A stretch of 64,000 nt of DNA from Pseudomonas fluorescens (GCF_902497775.2 NZ_OZ024668.1:3766326-3830325); one strand, 5' to 3'; positions 20,603-29,080 are shown, counted from the stretch's first letter. Notes: generated by a model from the letters alone, not told the origin. A program made the numbers and translations.

Positions 20603-21625
20603 ATGAACCCGACACCGACGGGCGCCAGCGCCCATGCCTTCGCCCAGCACCCCGGCTATCGACGCATGTTCGCCGCAGACCACCTGACCCTGGGCATCTT
20701 TTTGCCGCTGCACTTCTACCGCGGCAACATGGCGGTGCTCAATGGCCAGGCCGCACTGGTCAGCGAGACTGACCGCCTGGGCTTTGCCGCCGCCTGGGTG
20801 CGTGATGTGCCGCTGTACGATCCGCACTTTGGCGATGCCGGCCAGCTGTTCGATCCTTTTGCCTACCTGAGCTACCTGGCCGCTCAAACCCGACGAATCG
20901 CCCTGGCCACGGGCAGCGCGATCTTCTCCTTGCGTCATCCGATCGACCTGGCCAAGGCCGCGACCACCATCGATCAACTGTCCGGCGGGCGCCTGGTCAT
21001 GGGCATCGCCTCCGGTGATCGGCCGGTGGAGTTTCCCGCCTACGGCCTGGAACACAACGCGCGTGGCGAACGCTTTGCCGAGGCAGTGCGGTATTTTCGC
21101 CAACTACTGCAGGCTGGCGACCAGCCGATTGAATCAGTACTGGGCCACCTCAGCGGCGCACAACTGCTGCCCAAGCCGGTCAGCGGTACGATTCCGCTGC
21201 TGGTCACCGGCAGCTCGCGCCAGCCCATGCAGTGGCTGGGCGAACAGGCCGATGGCTGGCTGACCTTCCCCGACACCACCGAGAACATCCTCGGCCCACG
21301 GCGCCTGGCCGAGAAAATCCGCGCCTGGCGCGACTGCATTCCCGGTGGCGGCTTTCGCCCGCACGTGACCAACGAGTGGATCGACCTCGACGCCAACCCC
21401 GACTTTCCCCGCACGGCCCTGCAAGGCGGCTATGTGCTCAGGACCGGGCGCAAAGGGCTGATTGATCTGCTCGGGGAATGGCAGGATGCCGGGGTCAATC
21501 ACGCGGCGCTGGGCATTCAGTTTTGCCCGCGGCCGGCGGCTGAGGTGATTCAGGAGTTGGCAGAAGAAGTGCTGCCGCTGTTTGCGTCCCATGAAGGGCC
21601 GTTGCCGTTGCGGCAAGACTGGTAG
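20603..21625 (+). CDS. LLM-class (luciferase-like) flavin-dependent oxidoreductase
   Basis: A 340-residue TIM-barrel protein of the bacterial luciferase superfamily, using F420 or reduced FMN. Typical blocks are TDRLGFAAAWVRDVPLYDP, the strand RIALATGSAIFSLRHP, and LSGGRLVMGIASGDRPVEF near residue 130. It belongs to the short-chain group often annotated as LLM-class oxidoreductase, so the substrate is unknown. The start is ATG 20603 with AAGGA upstream. Co-transcription with the GST-like gene and a divergent LysR regulator suggest handling of an electrophilic or xenobiotic compound, which is inference. Confidence 0.85.
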   Translation: MNPTPTGASAHAFAQHPGYRRMFAADHLTLGIFLPLHFYRGNMAVLNGQAALVSETDRLGFAAAWVRDVPLYDPHFGDAGQLFDPFAYLSYLAAQTRRIALATGSAIFSLRHPIDLAKAATTIDQLSGGRLVMGIASGDRPVEFPAYGLEHNARGERFAEAVRYFRQLLQAGDQPIESVLGHLSGAQLLPKPVSGTIPLLVTGSSRQPMQWLGEQADGWLTFPDTTENILGPRRLAEKIRAWRDCIPGGGFRPHVTNEWIDLDANPDFPRTALQGGYVLRTGRKGLIDLLGEWQDAGVNHAALGIQFCPRPAAEVIQELAEEVLPLFASHEGPLPLRQDW

Positions 21626-21666
21626 GCCCCAGGCCGCTGCTGACGCTGCGGCCTGGCGCCGCAAAA

Positions 21667-22044
21667 TCACTGACTTTTTGCAATCACAGCGCTCATGTAT
21701 TGATTCAAATCGCGAAAGTCCTGAACCCTCCACGCGTAGGGTGCCACCTTTACTCCGTTCTCTCGCAACGTTCTGGGAATCAAGTCGCCATTGGGACGAA
21801 GTATTACCGATGAAACAATCACGCCCGGGTAATCTTTCAAGCGCTTCTTGAAAGCGGAGGTGGTCAGATCAGGGGTGGGCGGGTTGCTTTTATTGGCCAA
21901 TGGCCCGGTCCCCTTGATATCTGCCCCGTGGCACATGACGCACCGCTGTAAAAACAGATTTTTCCCATTGGCATTATCCGCAAAGGACGCGGATGCCTGA
22001 ATCAACGATAAAATCCCGAGCGCAGCGATGAATAGTCTTTTCAT
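21667..22044 (-). CDS. Small exported c-type cytochrome
   Basis: A 125-residue periplasmic mono-haem cytochrome. A signal peptide (MKRLFIAALGILSLIQASASFA) precedes a class-I cytochrome c domain with haem motif CVMCH and a downstream NPPTPDLTTSAF loop. No clear distal methionine is visible after the haem site in the expected position, so the sixth ligand is unclear. ATG 22044 gives a good signal peptide; the frame extends 15 codons further upstream. There is no oxidase or dehydrogenase partner beside it, so its electron donor is unknown. Confidence 0.85.
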   Translation of the reverse strand: MKRLFIAALGILSLIQASASFADNANGKNLFLQRCVMCHGADIKGTGPLANKSNPPTPDLTTSAFKKRLKDYPGVIVSSVILRPNGDLIPRTLRENGVKVAPYAWRVQDFRDLNQYMSAVIAKSQ

Positions 22045-22136
22045 TTTCAGGGGCTTTATTGACTCTTCATGCAGCTGCGCCGTTGCCACAGAGAAACGCA
22101 GTAGTCAGAAGAATGGCCAGAGAGGCAAAAGTGAGA

Positions 22137-22213
22137 TGGTGTCCCAGGGCAGGTTCGAACTGCCAACCTTCCCCTTAGGAGGGGGATGCTCTATCCAATT
22201 GAGCTACTGAGAC
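22137..22213 (-). tRNA. tRNA-Arg (anticodon CCT)
   Basis: The minus strand folds as a 77-nt cloverleaf with encoded CCA. Acceptor GTCTCAG pairs with CTGGGAC (one G-U pair), the anticodon stem-loop is TCCCC-CTCCTAA-GGGGA with anticodon CCT, and the T arm is GGCAG-TTCGAAC-CTGCC. It reads AGG codons. Confidence 0.97.
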
Positions 22214-22325
22214 ACAAAGCCGGCAACGAGCGTCGCGCGGCAAGGACGGCGTGCATGTTAACCAGCAGCCCGGCATTTGTCATGTCATCCGTGGGGCTTT
22301 TTGCCTGTGGGCTTTTTAACAGATC

Positions 22326-22369
22326 GTGCAATCTGCAATGAGGCAGTCAGCCATCATTGCAGATTGCAC
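22326..22369. repeat. Perfect 16-bp inverted repeat with 12-base loop
   Basis: GTGCAATCTGCAATGA (22326-22341) is repeated in perfect inversion at 22354-22369. No T run follows on either strand, so it is not a standard terminator. It lies in the 293-base gap between tRNA-Arg(CCT) and the small ORF at 22507; nothing else is evident in that gap. Confidence 0.9.
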
Positions 22370-22506
22370 GGGAAAGCCCTTGAAAAAGATGCATAGGCTA
22401 CTGATTTTAAAGGGTAAAACTCGGTAAAAAGGCTGGCATGCAGTGTGCATTGATCACTTCATAAAAAGTGGCTTGAGGTCAGCCCTCACCTTTACGGAGC
22501 ATGCCC

Positions 22507-22704
22507 ATGAACAGCACCCTGCTTCTGCTCAACGCCCTGGCCCTGGCCGCTCTGGTTGGGCTGGTCGTGCAACCAGATGGTGTTGCCGTGCCTGTGCAGG
22601 CACACGCGGCGCCAGCGATACAGGCGCAACCGGCGGTGTTCGGCACCCTGGCTGCGCAAGTACAAGGCGCCCCCCAGGTCAGCAGCGAACGGTTGGTGTT
22701 CTAG
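22507..22704 (+). CDS. Small hypothetical membrane or exported peptide
   Basis: A 65-residue protein with a hydrophobic N-terminal segment (STLLLLNALALAALVGLVV) that could be a membrane anchor or signal, followed by an Ala/Val/Gln-rich tail. ATG 22507 is chosen over ATG 22501 because GGAG lies seven bases before it. Codon use is normal for the region, supporting a real gene. I do not recognise the family. It is convergent with phnN, with only three bases between the stops. Confidence 0.6.
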   Translation: MNSTLLLLNALALAALVGLVVQPDGVAVPVQAHAAPAIQAQPAVFGTLAAQVQGAPQVSSERLVF

Positions 22705-22707
22705 GTT

Positions 22708-23304
22708 TCAATTAGCGCCGAGCAGACCCTGCTCGCGCAACAGCCCCAGCAAGCGCTGAACTGCATCGGCCAAGGACGTGGAATTGTCCAGCACTTGCAC
22801 CTCACCATCCTCTACCCTCACCTGCTGCGCCCGTGCCAGACGCTGCTCGATGTCTTGCGCAGTTTCCCGGCCGCGCGCCAGCAAGCGCTGGCGCAACACC
22901 TGATGATCAACCCGCAACAGCACCGGTAACAGGTTCGGATAGCGATCGCGGGCCTGCTGCAAATGCGCGCGCGAGCCATTGACCAGCACCGTGCGCCCCT
23001 CAGCCAGCCAGGCATCGATCTGCACCGGTATGCCATAGGCCAGGCCATTGGCCTGCCACTGCAGGGCAAACGCGCCCTCAGCGCTCAGGCGCTGGAACTG
23101 CTCGGGGGAGACACCAATGGCATCTTCACCCTTGGCCTCGGCCGAACGGGTGATCACGCGCCGAGCAATGTGCACGTTCAGGCGCTGCAGTTCAGGGCGC
23201 GCCGCATCGATCAGGGAATCTTTTCCGGCTCCTGATGGTCCCATCAGGTACACCAGACGACCCGGGTTCACTGTACGCCGCGTCGCGCTTGCGTCATGCT
23301 GCAT
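22708..23304 (-). CDS. phnN: Ribose 1,5-bisphosphate phosphokinase PhnN
   Basis: A 198-residue guanylate-kinase-like P-loop enzyme. The Walker A motif MGPSGAGKDSL is at residues about 21-31, followed by RRVITRS and the substrate-loop ALQWQANGLAYGIP. PhnN phosphorylates ribose 1,5-bisphosphate to PRPP, in the phosphonate pathway or as a bypass. ATG 23304 is preferred to the in-frame TTG at 23319. It stands alone here without phn C-P lyase genes, which suggests a housekeeping PRPP role or a leftover. Confidence 0.87.
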   Translation of the reverse strand: MQHDASATRRTVNPGRLVYLMGPSGAGKDSLIDAARPELQRLNVHIARRVITRSAEAKGEDAIGVSPEQFQRLSAEGAFALQWQANGLAYGIPVQIDAWLAEGRTVLVNGSRAHLQQARDRYPNLLPVLLRVDHQVLRQRLLARGRETAQDIEQRLARAQQVRVEDGEVQVLDNSTSLADAVQRLLGLLREQGLLGAN

Positions 23305-23647
23305 AGCCACTATGCTCAATGGTAGGAAAGCACGCGCATTCTAGACGCTTTCCAGGGCCTTTTCTGCCTGATGCATGCCGTTGCCGACGAAGGTCCACTG
23401 AGCCGGAAATCGAGAAAATGAAAACTTTTCAAACCAGTGCTCATTTCTGATAATTGGTACTGGCAAAACGCCTTTATCCGGTTCAATATTTGTCACAGAA
23501 TTGACGCCAAGGAACCGGCGATAATGAGGCATGATTCACGCCTCATTCACAATTCAGGTTGAACATTTTGACGCCGGGATGGTCGTAGTGACATCGTGCG
23601 GCCAATTTCGAGAACCGCTTCCCCCTGAACTAAAACCGGTCAATTAT
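23305..23647. other. Long intergenic leader of amrZ
   Basis: This 343-base gap is markedly more A+T-rich than its surroundings. It presumably holds the amrZ promoter and a long untranslated leader; in P. aeruginosa the amrZ leader is also a few hundred bases. A loose AlgU-like element (AAACTT at 23422-23427, 18 bases, TCTGA at 23446-23450) is visible. The frame of amrZ is open back to 23531 without a supported start. Confidence 0.5.
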
Positions 23648-23974
23648 ATGCGCCCAATGAAACAGGCTATTTACTCAAGCCGCACTGCTGACAAATTCGT
23701 CGTCCGCCTCCCCGACGGAATGCGTGAGCGCATTGCCGAGGTAGCGCGCAACCACCACCGCAGCATGAACTCGGAAATCATCGCTCGCCTGGAACAGAGC
23801 CTTATTCAGGAAGGTGCACTGGGTGAAGAACTGAGCATGCGTCTGGACAGCCCGGAACTGTCCCTGCACGAGCGCGAACTGTTGCAACGTTTCCGCCAGC
23901 TTTCCCATCGCCAGCAGAATGCGCTGGTATCGTTGATTGCCCATGACGCCGAGATGGCAGCTGACGCTTCCTGA
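23648..23974 (+). CDS. amrZ: Ribbon-helix-helix regulator AmrZ
   Basis: A 108-residue dimer/tetramer-forming DNA-binding protein that controls alginate, motility, biofilm and c-di-GMP genes in pseudomonads. The N-terminal flexible arm ([17 protein letters not shown]) leads into the beta-strand VVRLPDGM and the ribbon-helix-helix ([20 protein letters not shown]); the C-terminal tetramerisation part contains [15 protein letters not shown]. It matches known AmrZ almost residue for residue in these parts. ATG 23648 is the start that gives this N terminus; no strong Shine-Dalgarno sequence precedes it. A terminator follows. Confidence 0.95.
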   Translation: MRPMKQAIYSSRTADKFVVRLPDGMRERIAEVARNHHRSMNSEIIARLEQSLIQEGALGEELSMRLDSPELSLHERELLQRFRQLSHRQQNALVSLIAHDAEMAADAS

Positions 23975-23992
23975 TTCCGTGGCACAATCACT

Positions 23993-24024
23993 AAAGGCCA
24001 ATGCCCGTGCATTGGCCTTTTTTT
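23993..24024 (+). terminator. Terminator of amrZ
   Basis: A 12-bp perfect stem, AAAGGCCAATGC with GCATTGGCCTTT, a CCGT loop and an uninterrupted T run following. Confidence 0.95.
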
Positions 24025-24083
24025 GGCTCTTCAGGAAACCAGGGTTGGGATGTTGAGACGGCGAGTTTATCCATTCAGTGTGG

Positions 24084-24271
24084 GGCTGCTGGCCCCTTGC
24101 GCCTTTACGGCGGCCTACTTTTCTCTTGGGAAAAGGTAGGCATGGAACTGTCACGTGACATGCACTCACTTCCAGGCGCCGCGAAAAGCGACTTCAGGAG
24201 GCTGAGCGTAGGTGCCTGTAGGGGCAGTGCGTAGCACCTTCGGGCCGTAAAGGCGCAAGGGGCCATCAGCC
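24084..24271. repeat. Structured intergenic repeat bounded by 27-bp inverted arms
   Basis: The arms at 24084-24110 and 24245-24271 pair over 27 bp with one mismatch. The enclosed 134 bases hold further pairings: CCTACTTTTC with GAAAAGGTAGG, a 12-bp palindrome TGTCACGTGACA at 24149-24160, and a GGTGC/GCACC stem. No convincing ORF lies inside. The whole 24025-24348 gap between amrZ and the permease gene holds nothing else I can name. It looks like a dispersed Pseudomonas repeat or a structured RNA. Confidence 0.7.
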
Positions 24272-24348
24272 GCGCCAAAGCGACTGGATCAGCCCACAGC
24301 CTCAACATCCCAGCCAGGACTCCCAAAACCCCCTATTGATTGCCTGAA

Positions 24349-25377
24349 TCAAACCCGCTTGCTACGCGACAGCAGCCACAGCAGGTAGCAACCGCCCAGC
24401 AATCCGGCGCTCAAGCCGATGGGCAAGTTGAGGTTGAAAGCCAGGCGCTGGCTGAGCAGGTCAGCGCCCAGCAACAGCACCGCCCCCATCAGCGCCCCGG
24501 ACACCAGCGGTACTTCTGGCGCGCCGGTCAAGCGCCGGGCGAGTTGCGGCGCGGCCAGGGCGATAAAGGCTATGGGCCCGGCAGCGGCAGTGGCAATCGC
24601 GGTCAACCCCACCGCGGTCAAGACCAAGATCAGCCGTGTACGCTCCGGGGCAATACCGAACTGGCTGGCAGCGTCATCGCCCATCTCCAGCAGGTCGATA
24701 CGCCGAGCGTGGCAAACAACCACCGGCACAATGACGATGAACCCCAACGCCGCCGGCAGCACATGAGACCAGGTTCGGGTATTGAGCGACCCCGCCAGCC
24801 AGATCTGTGCCGACATGGCCCGATCGAGGTCGCCGGTAACCAGCAGCACCGTATTCAAGCCCGAGAGCATGGCGCCGACACCAATCCCCACCAGCACCAG
24901 GCGATAGCCGCCCGTACTACGTCCGCGCATCGACACTACAAACACCAGCAACGCGGTGCCGACACCGGCCAGTACCGCAGCCAGCGAGGTTCCCAAGGGA
25001 CCGGCATCGAACAGGATGATCTGCACGATGGCGCCACTGGCCGCCCCGGTGGTGAAACCGATGATGTCCGGCGAGCCGAGGGCATTGCGCGAAATCGACT
25101 GGAAGATCGCTCCGGCCATGCCCAACGCCCCGCCCACCAGCAGTGCGGTCAGTGCCCGAGGCAGGCGAACGCGCTGAATGACCCGATCCGCAGTCGGGTT
25201 GGCCCCTCCCCCCAGCAGGCTGTCGAGCACCTCACGGGCTGTCAGCGGCAACGACCCGACCCCCAGCAAAACAATCGCCAGGCCCACCACCAGTAGCGCC
25301 AATAGCACACAAACCAAGGCAGTGCGTGGCCGCCAACGCAGCGAATAGCGCCCCAGGCGCAGCACCGAACCGGTCAT
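24349..25377 (-). CDS. fepG: Iron-chelate ABC transporter permease (FecCD family, FepG position)
   Basis: A 342-residue inner-membrane permease with about ten hydrophobic segments. The conserved FecCD signatures are present: RLPRALTALLVGGALGMAGAIFQ, NALGSPDIIGFTTGA, and the C-terminal coupling region AGPIAFIALAAPQLARRLTG. It pairs with the permease encoded just upstream to form the channel. ATG 25377 overlaps the stop of that gene by four bases (ATGA), and the open frame that continues upstream is a shadow. Symbol assigned by position and family; FepG versus FepD identity is inferred. Confidence 0.87.
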   Translation of the reverse strand: MTGSVLRLGRYSLRWRPRTALVCVLLALLVVGLAIVLLGVGSLPLTAREVLDSLLGGGANPTADRVIQRVRLPRALTALLVGGALGMAGAIFQSISRNALGSPDIIGFTTGAASGAIVQIILFDAGPLGTSLAAVLAGVGTALLVFVVSMRGRSTGGYRLVLVGIGVGAMLSGLNTVLLVTGDLDRAMSAQIWLAGSLNTRTWSHVLPAALGFIVIVPVVVCHARRIDLLEMGDDAASQFGIAPERTRLILVLTAVGLTAIATAAAGPIAFIALAAPQLARRLTGAPEVPLVSGALMGAVLLLGADLLSQRLAFNLNLPIGLSAGLLGGCYLLWLLSRSKRV

Positions 25378-26414
25378 GAGCGGCTCACCCGAAACCTGCG
25401 TACGATGACAATGAAAAACGGCCCACCGATCAACAGCACAATGATCCCGGCCGCGACTTCTGCAGGTGCTGCCACCACCCGCCCGATGACATCGGCCCCC
25501 AGCAGCAGAATCGCGGCAAACAACCCGGCGTACGGCACTATCCAGCGATAATCCGCCCCCACCAGCCTTCGCGCCAGATGCGGGGCCACCAGGCCGACAA
25601 AGCCGATCGGCCCGGCGGCCGCTGTAGCAGCCCCGGCCAGCAGCATGATCGCCAGGCAAGCCAGTAACCAGGTGGCGCGAACATTGACCCCCAGGGCCTG
25701 ACCCAGATCCGTGCCCAGCGCCAGGGCATTGAGGTTGCCGACGATGGCCACCGCCACGGCCACCCCCAAAGAAACCACGATCGCCAGCACCGCCAAGGTC
25801 TGAAAACCGCTGCTTTCGACCGAACCCGCCGACCACTTGCGAAAGCTCTCGAACACCTCCAGCGGCGCATTGAGCAGAATGATCCCGGTGACAGACCCCA
25901 GCATCACCGACAGCCCTGCACCGGCCAGCACCAGACGCACCGGGTTGGTACCGGTCTCACGAGCCTGGCCCAGCATGAACACGGCAACCCCGGCCAACCC
26001 GGCACCGACAAAGGCGAAACCCAGGTACTCGACGATGCTCACCAGTTTGAACAGGGTCACGCCAATGATCACCGCCAGTGCCGCCCCGGCATTGATACCC
26101 AGCAACCCGGGTTCGGCCAGTGGATTACGGGTGAGCGCCTGCATCAGTGCGCCGGCAACGCCCAGGGCCAAACCGGTGAGAATGGCTACCAAAGTGCGGG
26201 GAATACGTAGTTCTCGAATCACCAGATGCTGATCGTTGCCTGGGTCATACCGCCAGAAAGCATCAGCGATGTCAGCCAGACCAATGCCCCGTGAACCGAT
26301 CAGCAGGCTGCAGACCACCAACAGGGCGAGCACGCCCAGGCCGATCACCAGGCCCGATGAGCGCGGGCGCCGAGATCGGGACAAACTCAAGGCGAACTGC
26401 CCGGCCATCGCCAT
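25374..26414 (-). CDS. fepD: Iron-chelate ABC transporter permease (FecCD family, FepD position)
   Basis: A 346-residue permease with the family blocks RIPRTLVAILTGLALGVAGALMQ, NPLAEPGLLGINAGAA and AGPIGFVGLVAPHLARRLVG. Together with the following gene it forms the membrane channel for a ferric chelate delivered by the binding protein. The gene starts three bases after the stop of the binding-protein gene and overlaps the next permease by four bases, so these three genes form one transcription unit. Function as a siderophore-type importer is well supported; the exact substrate is not. Confidence 0.88.
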   Translation of the reverse strand: MAMAGQFALSLSRSRRPRSSGLVIGLGVLALLVVCSLLIGSRGIGLADIADAFWRYDPGNDQHLVIRELRIPRTLVAILTGLALGVAGALMQALTRNPLAEPGLLGINAGAALAVIIGVTLFKLVSIVEYLGFAFVGAGLAGVAVFMLGQARETGTNPVRLVLAGAGLSVMLGSVTGIILLNAPLEVFESFRKWSAGSVESSGFQTLAVLAIVVSLGVAVAVAIVGNLNALALGTDLGQALGVNVRATWLLACLAIMLLAGAATAAAGPIGFVGLVAPHLARRLVGADYRWIVPYAGLFAAILLLGADVIGRVVAAPAEVAAGIIVLLIGGPFFIVIVRRFRVSRS

Positions 26415-26417
26415 GAT

Positions 26418-27344
26418 TCAGCGCAGGTTCCGGGCAATGGTGTCGATCATCTGTCGACCGGAGTAATAGTCGATACGAAACGAGGTCGGGCCCAGGGCAT
26501 AGACCTGCTTGCTGATGACCGCCGGCAGGTTGGCCAGCAGCGGGTCGGCGAGAAACGCTTGCACATCGGCGTCAGTGGCACCGAGCAGAAAGACGCTTTC
26601 ACCGCTGATGGCTGCAGACAGGTTCTCGCGCGAGATGAACTCGAAATCCGCGGATCGAGTGACCTCCCTGCTCAAGGCTGGCGGCAGGCTCGCGACCTTG
26701 ATCCCGAGCACGTTGAACAAGCGTGCCTGCGGGCTGGAGGCGTGCCCGATGGAATAGCTGCCACCAATGTTGTAACCGACAATGCTCACCCCGCCTTTGG
26801 GTGGCGTGATCCGGGCAGCGGATTGCGCGGCGTAATCATCGAAGGCCTTGATTGCCGCCTGGGCTTGCGCCTCGTGGCCAGTGGCTTTGCCCAAGGTGGT
26901 GGCGATTTCTTGCCAGCTCTGGTTCGAATAATTGACCACCACGGTGGAAATGCCCTGGGCTTCAAGCTCGGCCTGGTGCTGGACAGCACTGTCGGCACCG
27001 GTTGCGCTGAGCACCAGCAAGTCCGGGTTGGCGCCGATCACCGCTTCGATATCGAACACCAGGTTGCGGTACAGCACTTGAACCTGACGCTGATCGGCAA
27101 CACTCGCCCACTGGCTGAAAAACCCCTTGCTGTCGGTCATCCAGCTCGGCGTGGCAGCCGCACTGGCAACCAGCGGCGCGTCTATGGCCAGGAGGATGCC
27201 GGTGATACTCGGCGAGGTGGAGGCGATACGCAACGGCTTGGAAGGCTCGCCCGCCGCGCTTGCCGGGCGCACCGCAAACACGCTACAGGCAAGCAGGAGA
27301 AGCGCCGCAGCAGCAAGCACTGGCGCAATAGTGAGCTTTTTCAT
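26418..27344 (-). CDS. fepB: Ferric-siderophore periplasmic binding protein (FepB-like)
   Basis: A 308-residue type-III periplasmic binding protein. The N terminus is a signal peptide with a possible lipobox (LLLLAC). The mature part closely follows enterobactin-binding FepB: STSPSITGILLAIDAPLVAS, then LLVLSATGADSAV, VVNYSNQSWQEI and the C-terminal VYALGPTSFRIDYYSG. This points to a catecholate or related iron chelate. ATG 27344 is preferred to the longer frame from 27392. Its leader has only AAGAAAAA as ribosome-binding region, which also matches AANAANAA. Divergent from the ATPase gene, with operator-like palindromes between. Confidence 0.87.
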   Translation of the reverse strand: MKKLTIAPVLAAAALLLLACSVFAVRPASAAGEPSKPLRIASTSPSITGILLAIDAPLVASAAATPSWMTDSKGFFSQWASVADQRQVQVLYRNLVFDIEAVIGANPDLLVLSATGADSAVQHQAELEAQGISTVVVNYSNQSWQEIATTLGKATGHEAQAQAAIKAFDDYAAQSAARITPPKGGVSIVGYNIGGSYSIGHASSPQARLFNVLGIKVASLPPALSREVTRSADFEFISRENLSAAISGESVFLLGATDADVQAFLADPLLANLPAVISKQVYALGPTSFRIDYYSGRQMIDTIARNLR

Positions 27345-27414
27345 CGGCAATTTTTCTTCGGCAACAGGTCGGCAGGATGCACTCGACAGCAAGCGCTGTC
27401 ATGGCTAAACGTGG

Positions 27415-27455
27415 ATGCGATTCAATCGCATTCCATATTGCAGAATTAATTCCGC
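27415..27455. promoter_or_regulatory. Two operator-like palindromes between fepB and fepC
   Basis: The first, ATGCGATTCAATCGCAT at 27415-27431, is a perfect 17-bp palindrome. The second, GCAGAATTAATTCCGC at 27440-27455, is palindromic with one mismatch. The second lies inside a block (ATTCC-AT-TTGC-GAAT-AATTC) repeated before the TonB receptor gene at 29168-29191. IclR-type proteins bind such A+T-centred palindromes, so the IclR regulator nearby is the natural candidate. Confidence 0.6.
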
Positions 27456-27500
27456 GCATGCAATACTCGCCGTCAAGCTGCCAGCAAGGAACGGCTACCC

Positions 27501-28301
27501 ATGACCCATCGCCTGCATGCTGACACCGTGACGCTGCGTTACGACCAGCGCACCATTTCGACCGACCTGTCGATCGCCATTCCCGATGGCTCTTTTACAG
27601 TGATTGTCGGGCCGAATGCCTGCGGAAAATCCACTCTGCTACGGGCGCTATCGCGCCTACTGGTCCCTACCCACGGGCGAGTAGTGCTCGACGGCAAAAC
27701 CATCACCGAGCGTGGCGCCAAAGAGGTCGCACGGCGCCTTGGCCTGCTGCCACAAAGCGCCACGGCACCGGACGGCATAACCGTCGCCGACCTGGTGGCG
27801 CGCGGGCGCTTTCCTCATCAGTCATTCTTGCGCCAATGGTCCGAAGCGGATGAACAGGCGGTCACTGCCGCCATGGCCGCAACCCAGGTCAGCGAGCTGG
27901 CGGAGCGAGGGCTGGATGAACTGTCCGGCGGCCAGCGTCAGCGGGTCTGGATTGCCATGGTCCTGGCGCAGCAAACCCCGATCCTGCTGCTTGATGAACC
28001 CACCACCTTCCTCGACATCGCTCACCAGATCGAATTGCTCGAACTGCTGGCTGATCTCAATCGCCAGGGCCGGACCATCGTTGCCGTGCTGCACGACCTC
28101 AATCAGGCCTGCCGCTACGCCTCGCACCTGATTGCCATGCGCGACGGCGCGGTGCTCGCGCAAGGCACGCCAGGGGCCATATTCACCGAGGCGCTGGTAG
28201 AGGAGGTATTCGGCCTGGCCTCGGTGATCATTGCCGACCCGGTCACCGGCACCCCGCTGGTAGTACCCAAGGGGCACCAGCTGCAGATTCAACCGCGCTG
28301 A
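27501..28301 (+). CDS. fepC: Iron-chelate ABC transporter ATPase (FepC position)
   Basis: A 266-residue ABC ATPase. Walker A GPNACGKST (about residue 37), the signature LSGGQRQRVWIAMVLAQ, Walker B ILLLDEPTTFLD and the switch histidine in VLHDLNQACRYA are all intact. Sequence style is of the FepC/FecE group that powers siderophore import. The start is ATG 27501 with AAGGA ten bases upstream. It is transcribed away from fepB-D-G but should complete the same transporter. Its 3' end overlaps the convergent IclR gene by 13 bases. Confidence 0.9.
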   Translation: MTHRLHADTVTLRYDQRTISTDLSIAIPDGSFTVIVGPNACGKSTLLRALSRLLVPTHGRVVLDGKTITERGAKEVARRLGLLPQSATAPDGITVADLVARGRFPHQSFLRQWSEADEQAVTAAMAATQVSELAERGLDELSGGQRQRVWIAMVLAQQTPILLLDEPTTFLDIAHQIELLELLADLNRQGRTIVAVLHDLNQACRYASHLIAMRDGAVLAQGTPGAIFTEALVEEVFGLASVIIADPVTGTPLVVPKGHQLQIQPR

Positions 28302-29080
28302 TCGAAAATCCGCCCGCCCGTGGCCTGGTTGACCAGGCCGGCTTCGCGGTACAGCGCCTCGCGATCCTCTGCTGTCTTGAGCTGGCCCAGGTCAGTGACC
28401 GTGGTCAACACGCAGACGATTTCCTGCTGGGCATCGAACACCGGCGCGGCCTGGCCGGTGACGTTCGAGAGCAGATGGCTGGTCAGCTCGGCCCAGCGAC
28501 CATTGCGTACCTCATCAAGCAACGCCTTGCTCGGCGGCGTGCCGCGAAAATGCGCCGGCTGCTGCTTGCGCGCGGCATCGATCACCGCCTTGGGTAAAAA
28601 CGCCTGGAACACCAGGCCGCAAGCGGTGTTGTCGATCGGCAGGATGTCGCCCAGGGCCAACGGGTTGATCGAGAAATAGGCGCTACGGTACCAGCGCACC
28701 AGGGTCGGCCCGCGGTCGGTCCAGATCGCTACCCCACCACTGGCGGCATGCTGCTGAGCCAGGGCCTTCATGTGCTGGGCGGCAATGTCCACCGCATCGA
28801 CACGCTTCAAGGCGCTGATACCGATGTTCAAGGCCGCCGGCCCCAGGTCGTAGAGGCCGCTGGCCGGGTCCTGCTTGGCCAGCCCTTCCTTGACCAGGCT
28901 CTGCAGATAACGGTGGGCCGTCGAGCCCCCCGTCGCGGTGCGCCGAGCGACCTCCCCCAGCGCCAGTTCACTCTCGGCATTGGCCAGCACCTGAAGAAAA
29001 CGCACCGCGATCGACACCGACTGAATGGTGCCGGAACGCTTTTCCGGGGCTGTCTGCGCCTCTTCGTCCAGGGCGGTCAT
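28289..29080 (-). CDS. IclR-family transcriptional regulator
   Basis: A 263-residue regulator with an N-terminal winged helix (SVSIAVRFLQVLANAESELALGEVARRT, then STAHRYLQSLVKEGL) and a C-terminal IclR effector domain (LVRWYRSAYFSINPLALGDI, DNTACGLVFQAF). Such proteins usually sense small organic ligands. ATG 29080 is chosen; TTG 29089, preceded by GAGGAG, or GTG 29155 would lengthen it. It is divergent from the TonB receptor operon and convergent with fepC, so it sits in the middle of the putative uptake module and probably controls both promoter regions. The ligand is unknown. Confidence 0.87.
   Translation of the reverse strand: MTALDEEAQTAPEKRSGTIQSVSIAVRFLQVLANAESELALGEVARRTATGGSTAHRYLQSLVKEGLAKQDPASGLYDLGPAALNIGISALKRVDAVDIAAQHMKALAQQHAASGGVAIWTDRGPTLVRWYRSAYFSINPLALGDILPIDNTACGLVFQAFLPKAVIDAARKQQPAHFRGTPPSKALLDEVRNGRWAELTSHLLSNVTGQAAPVFDAQQEIVCVLTTVTDLGQLKTAEDREALYREAGLVNQATGGRIFDQRG

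Noticed and set aside
23531..23647. Upstream extension of amrZ
   Set aside because: The 39 extra residues are not like AmrZ, whose N terminus MRPMKQA starts at 23648.
24349..24520. Prophage or transposon boundary near the structured repeat
   Set aside because: No transposase, integrase or target-site duplication was found on either side.
27415..27431. Fur box between fepB and fepC
   Set aside because: The palindrome ATGCGATTCAATCGCAT does not match GATAATGATAATCATTATC beyond chance; an IclR-type or other operator is more likely.
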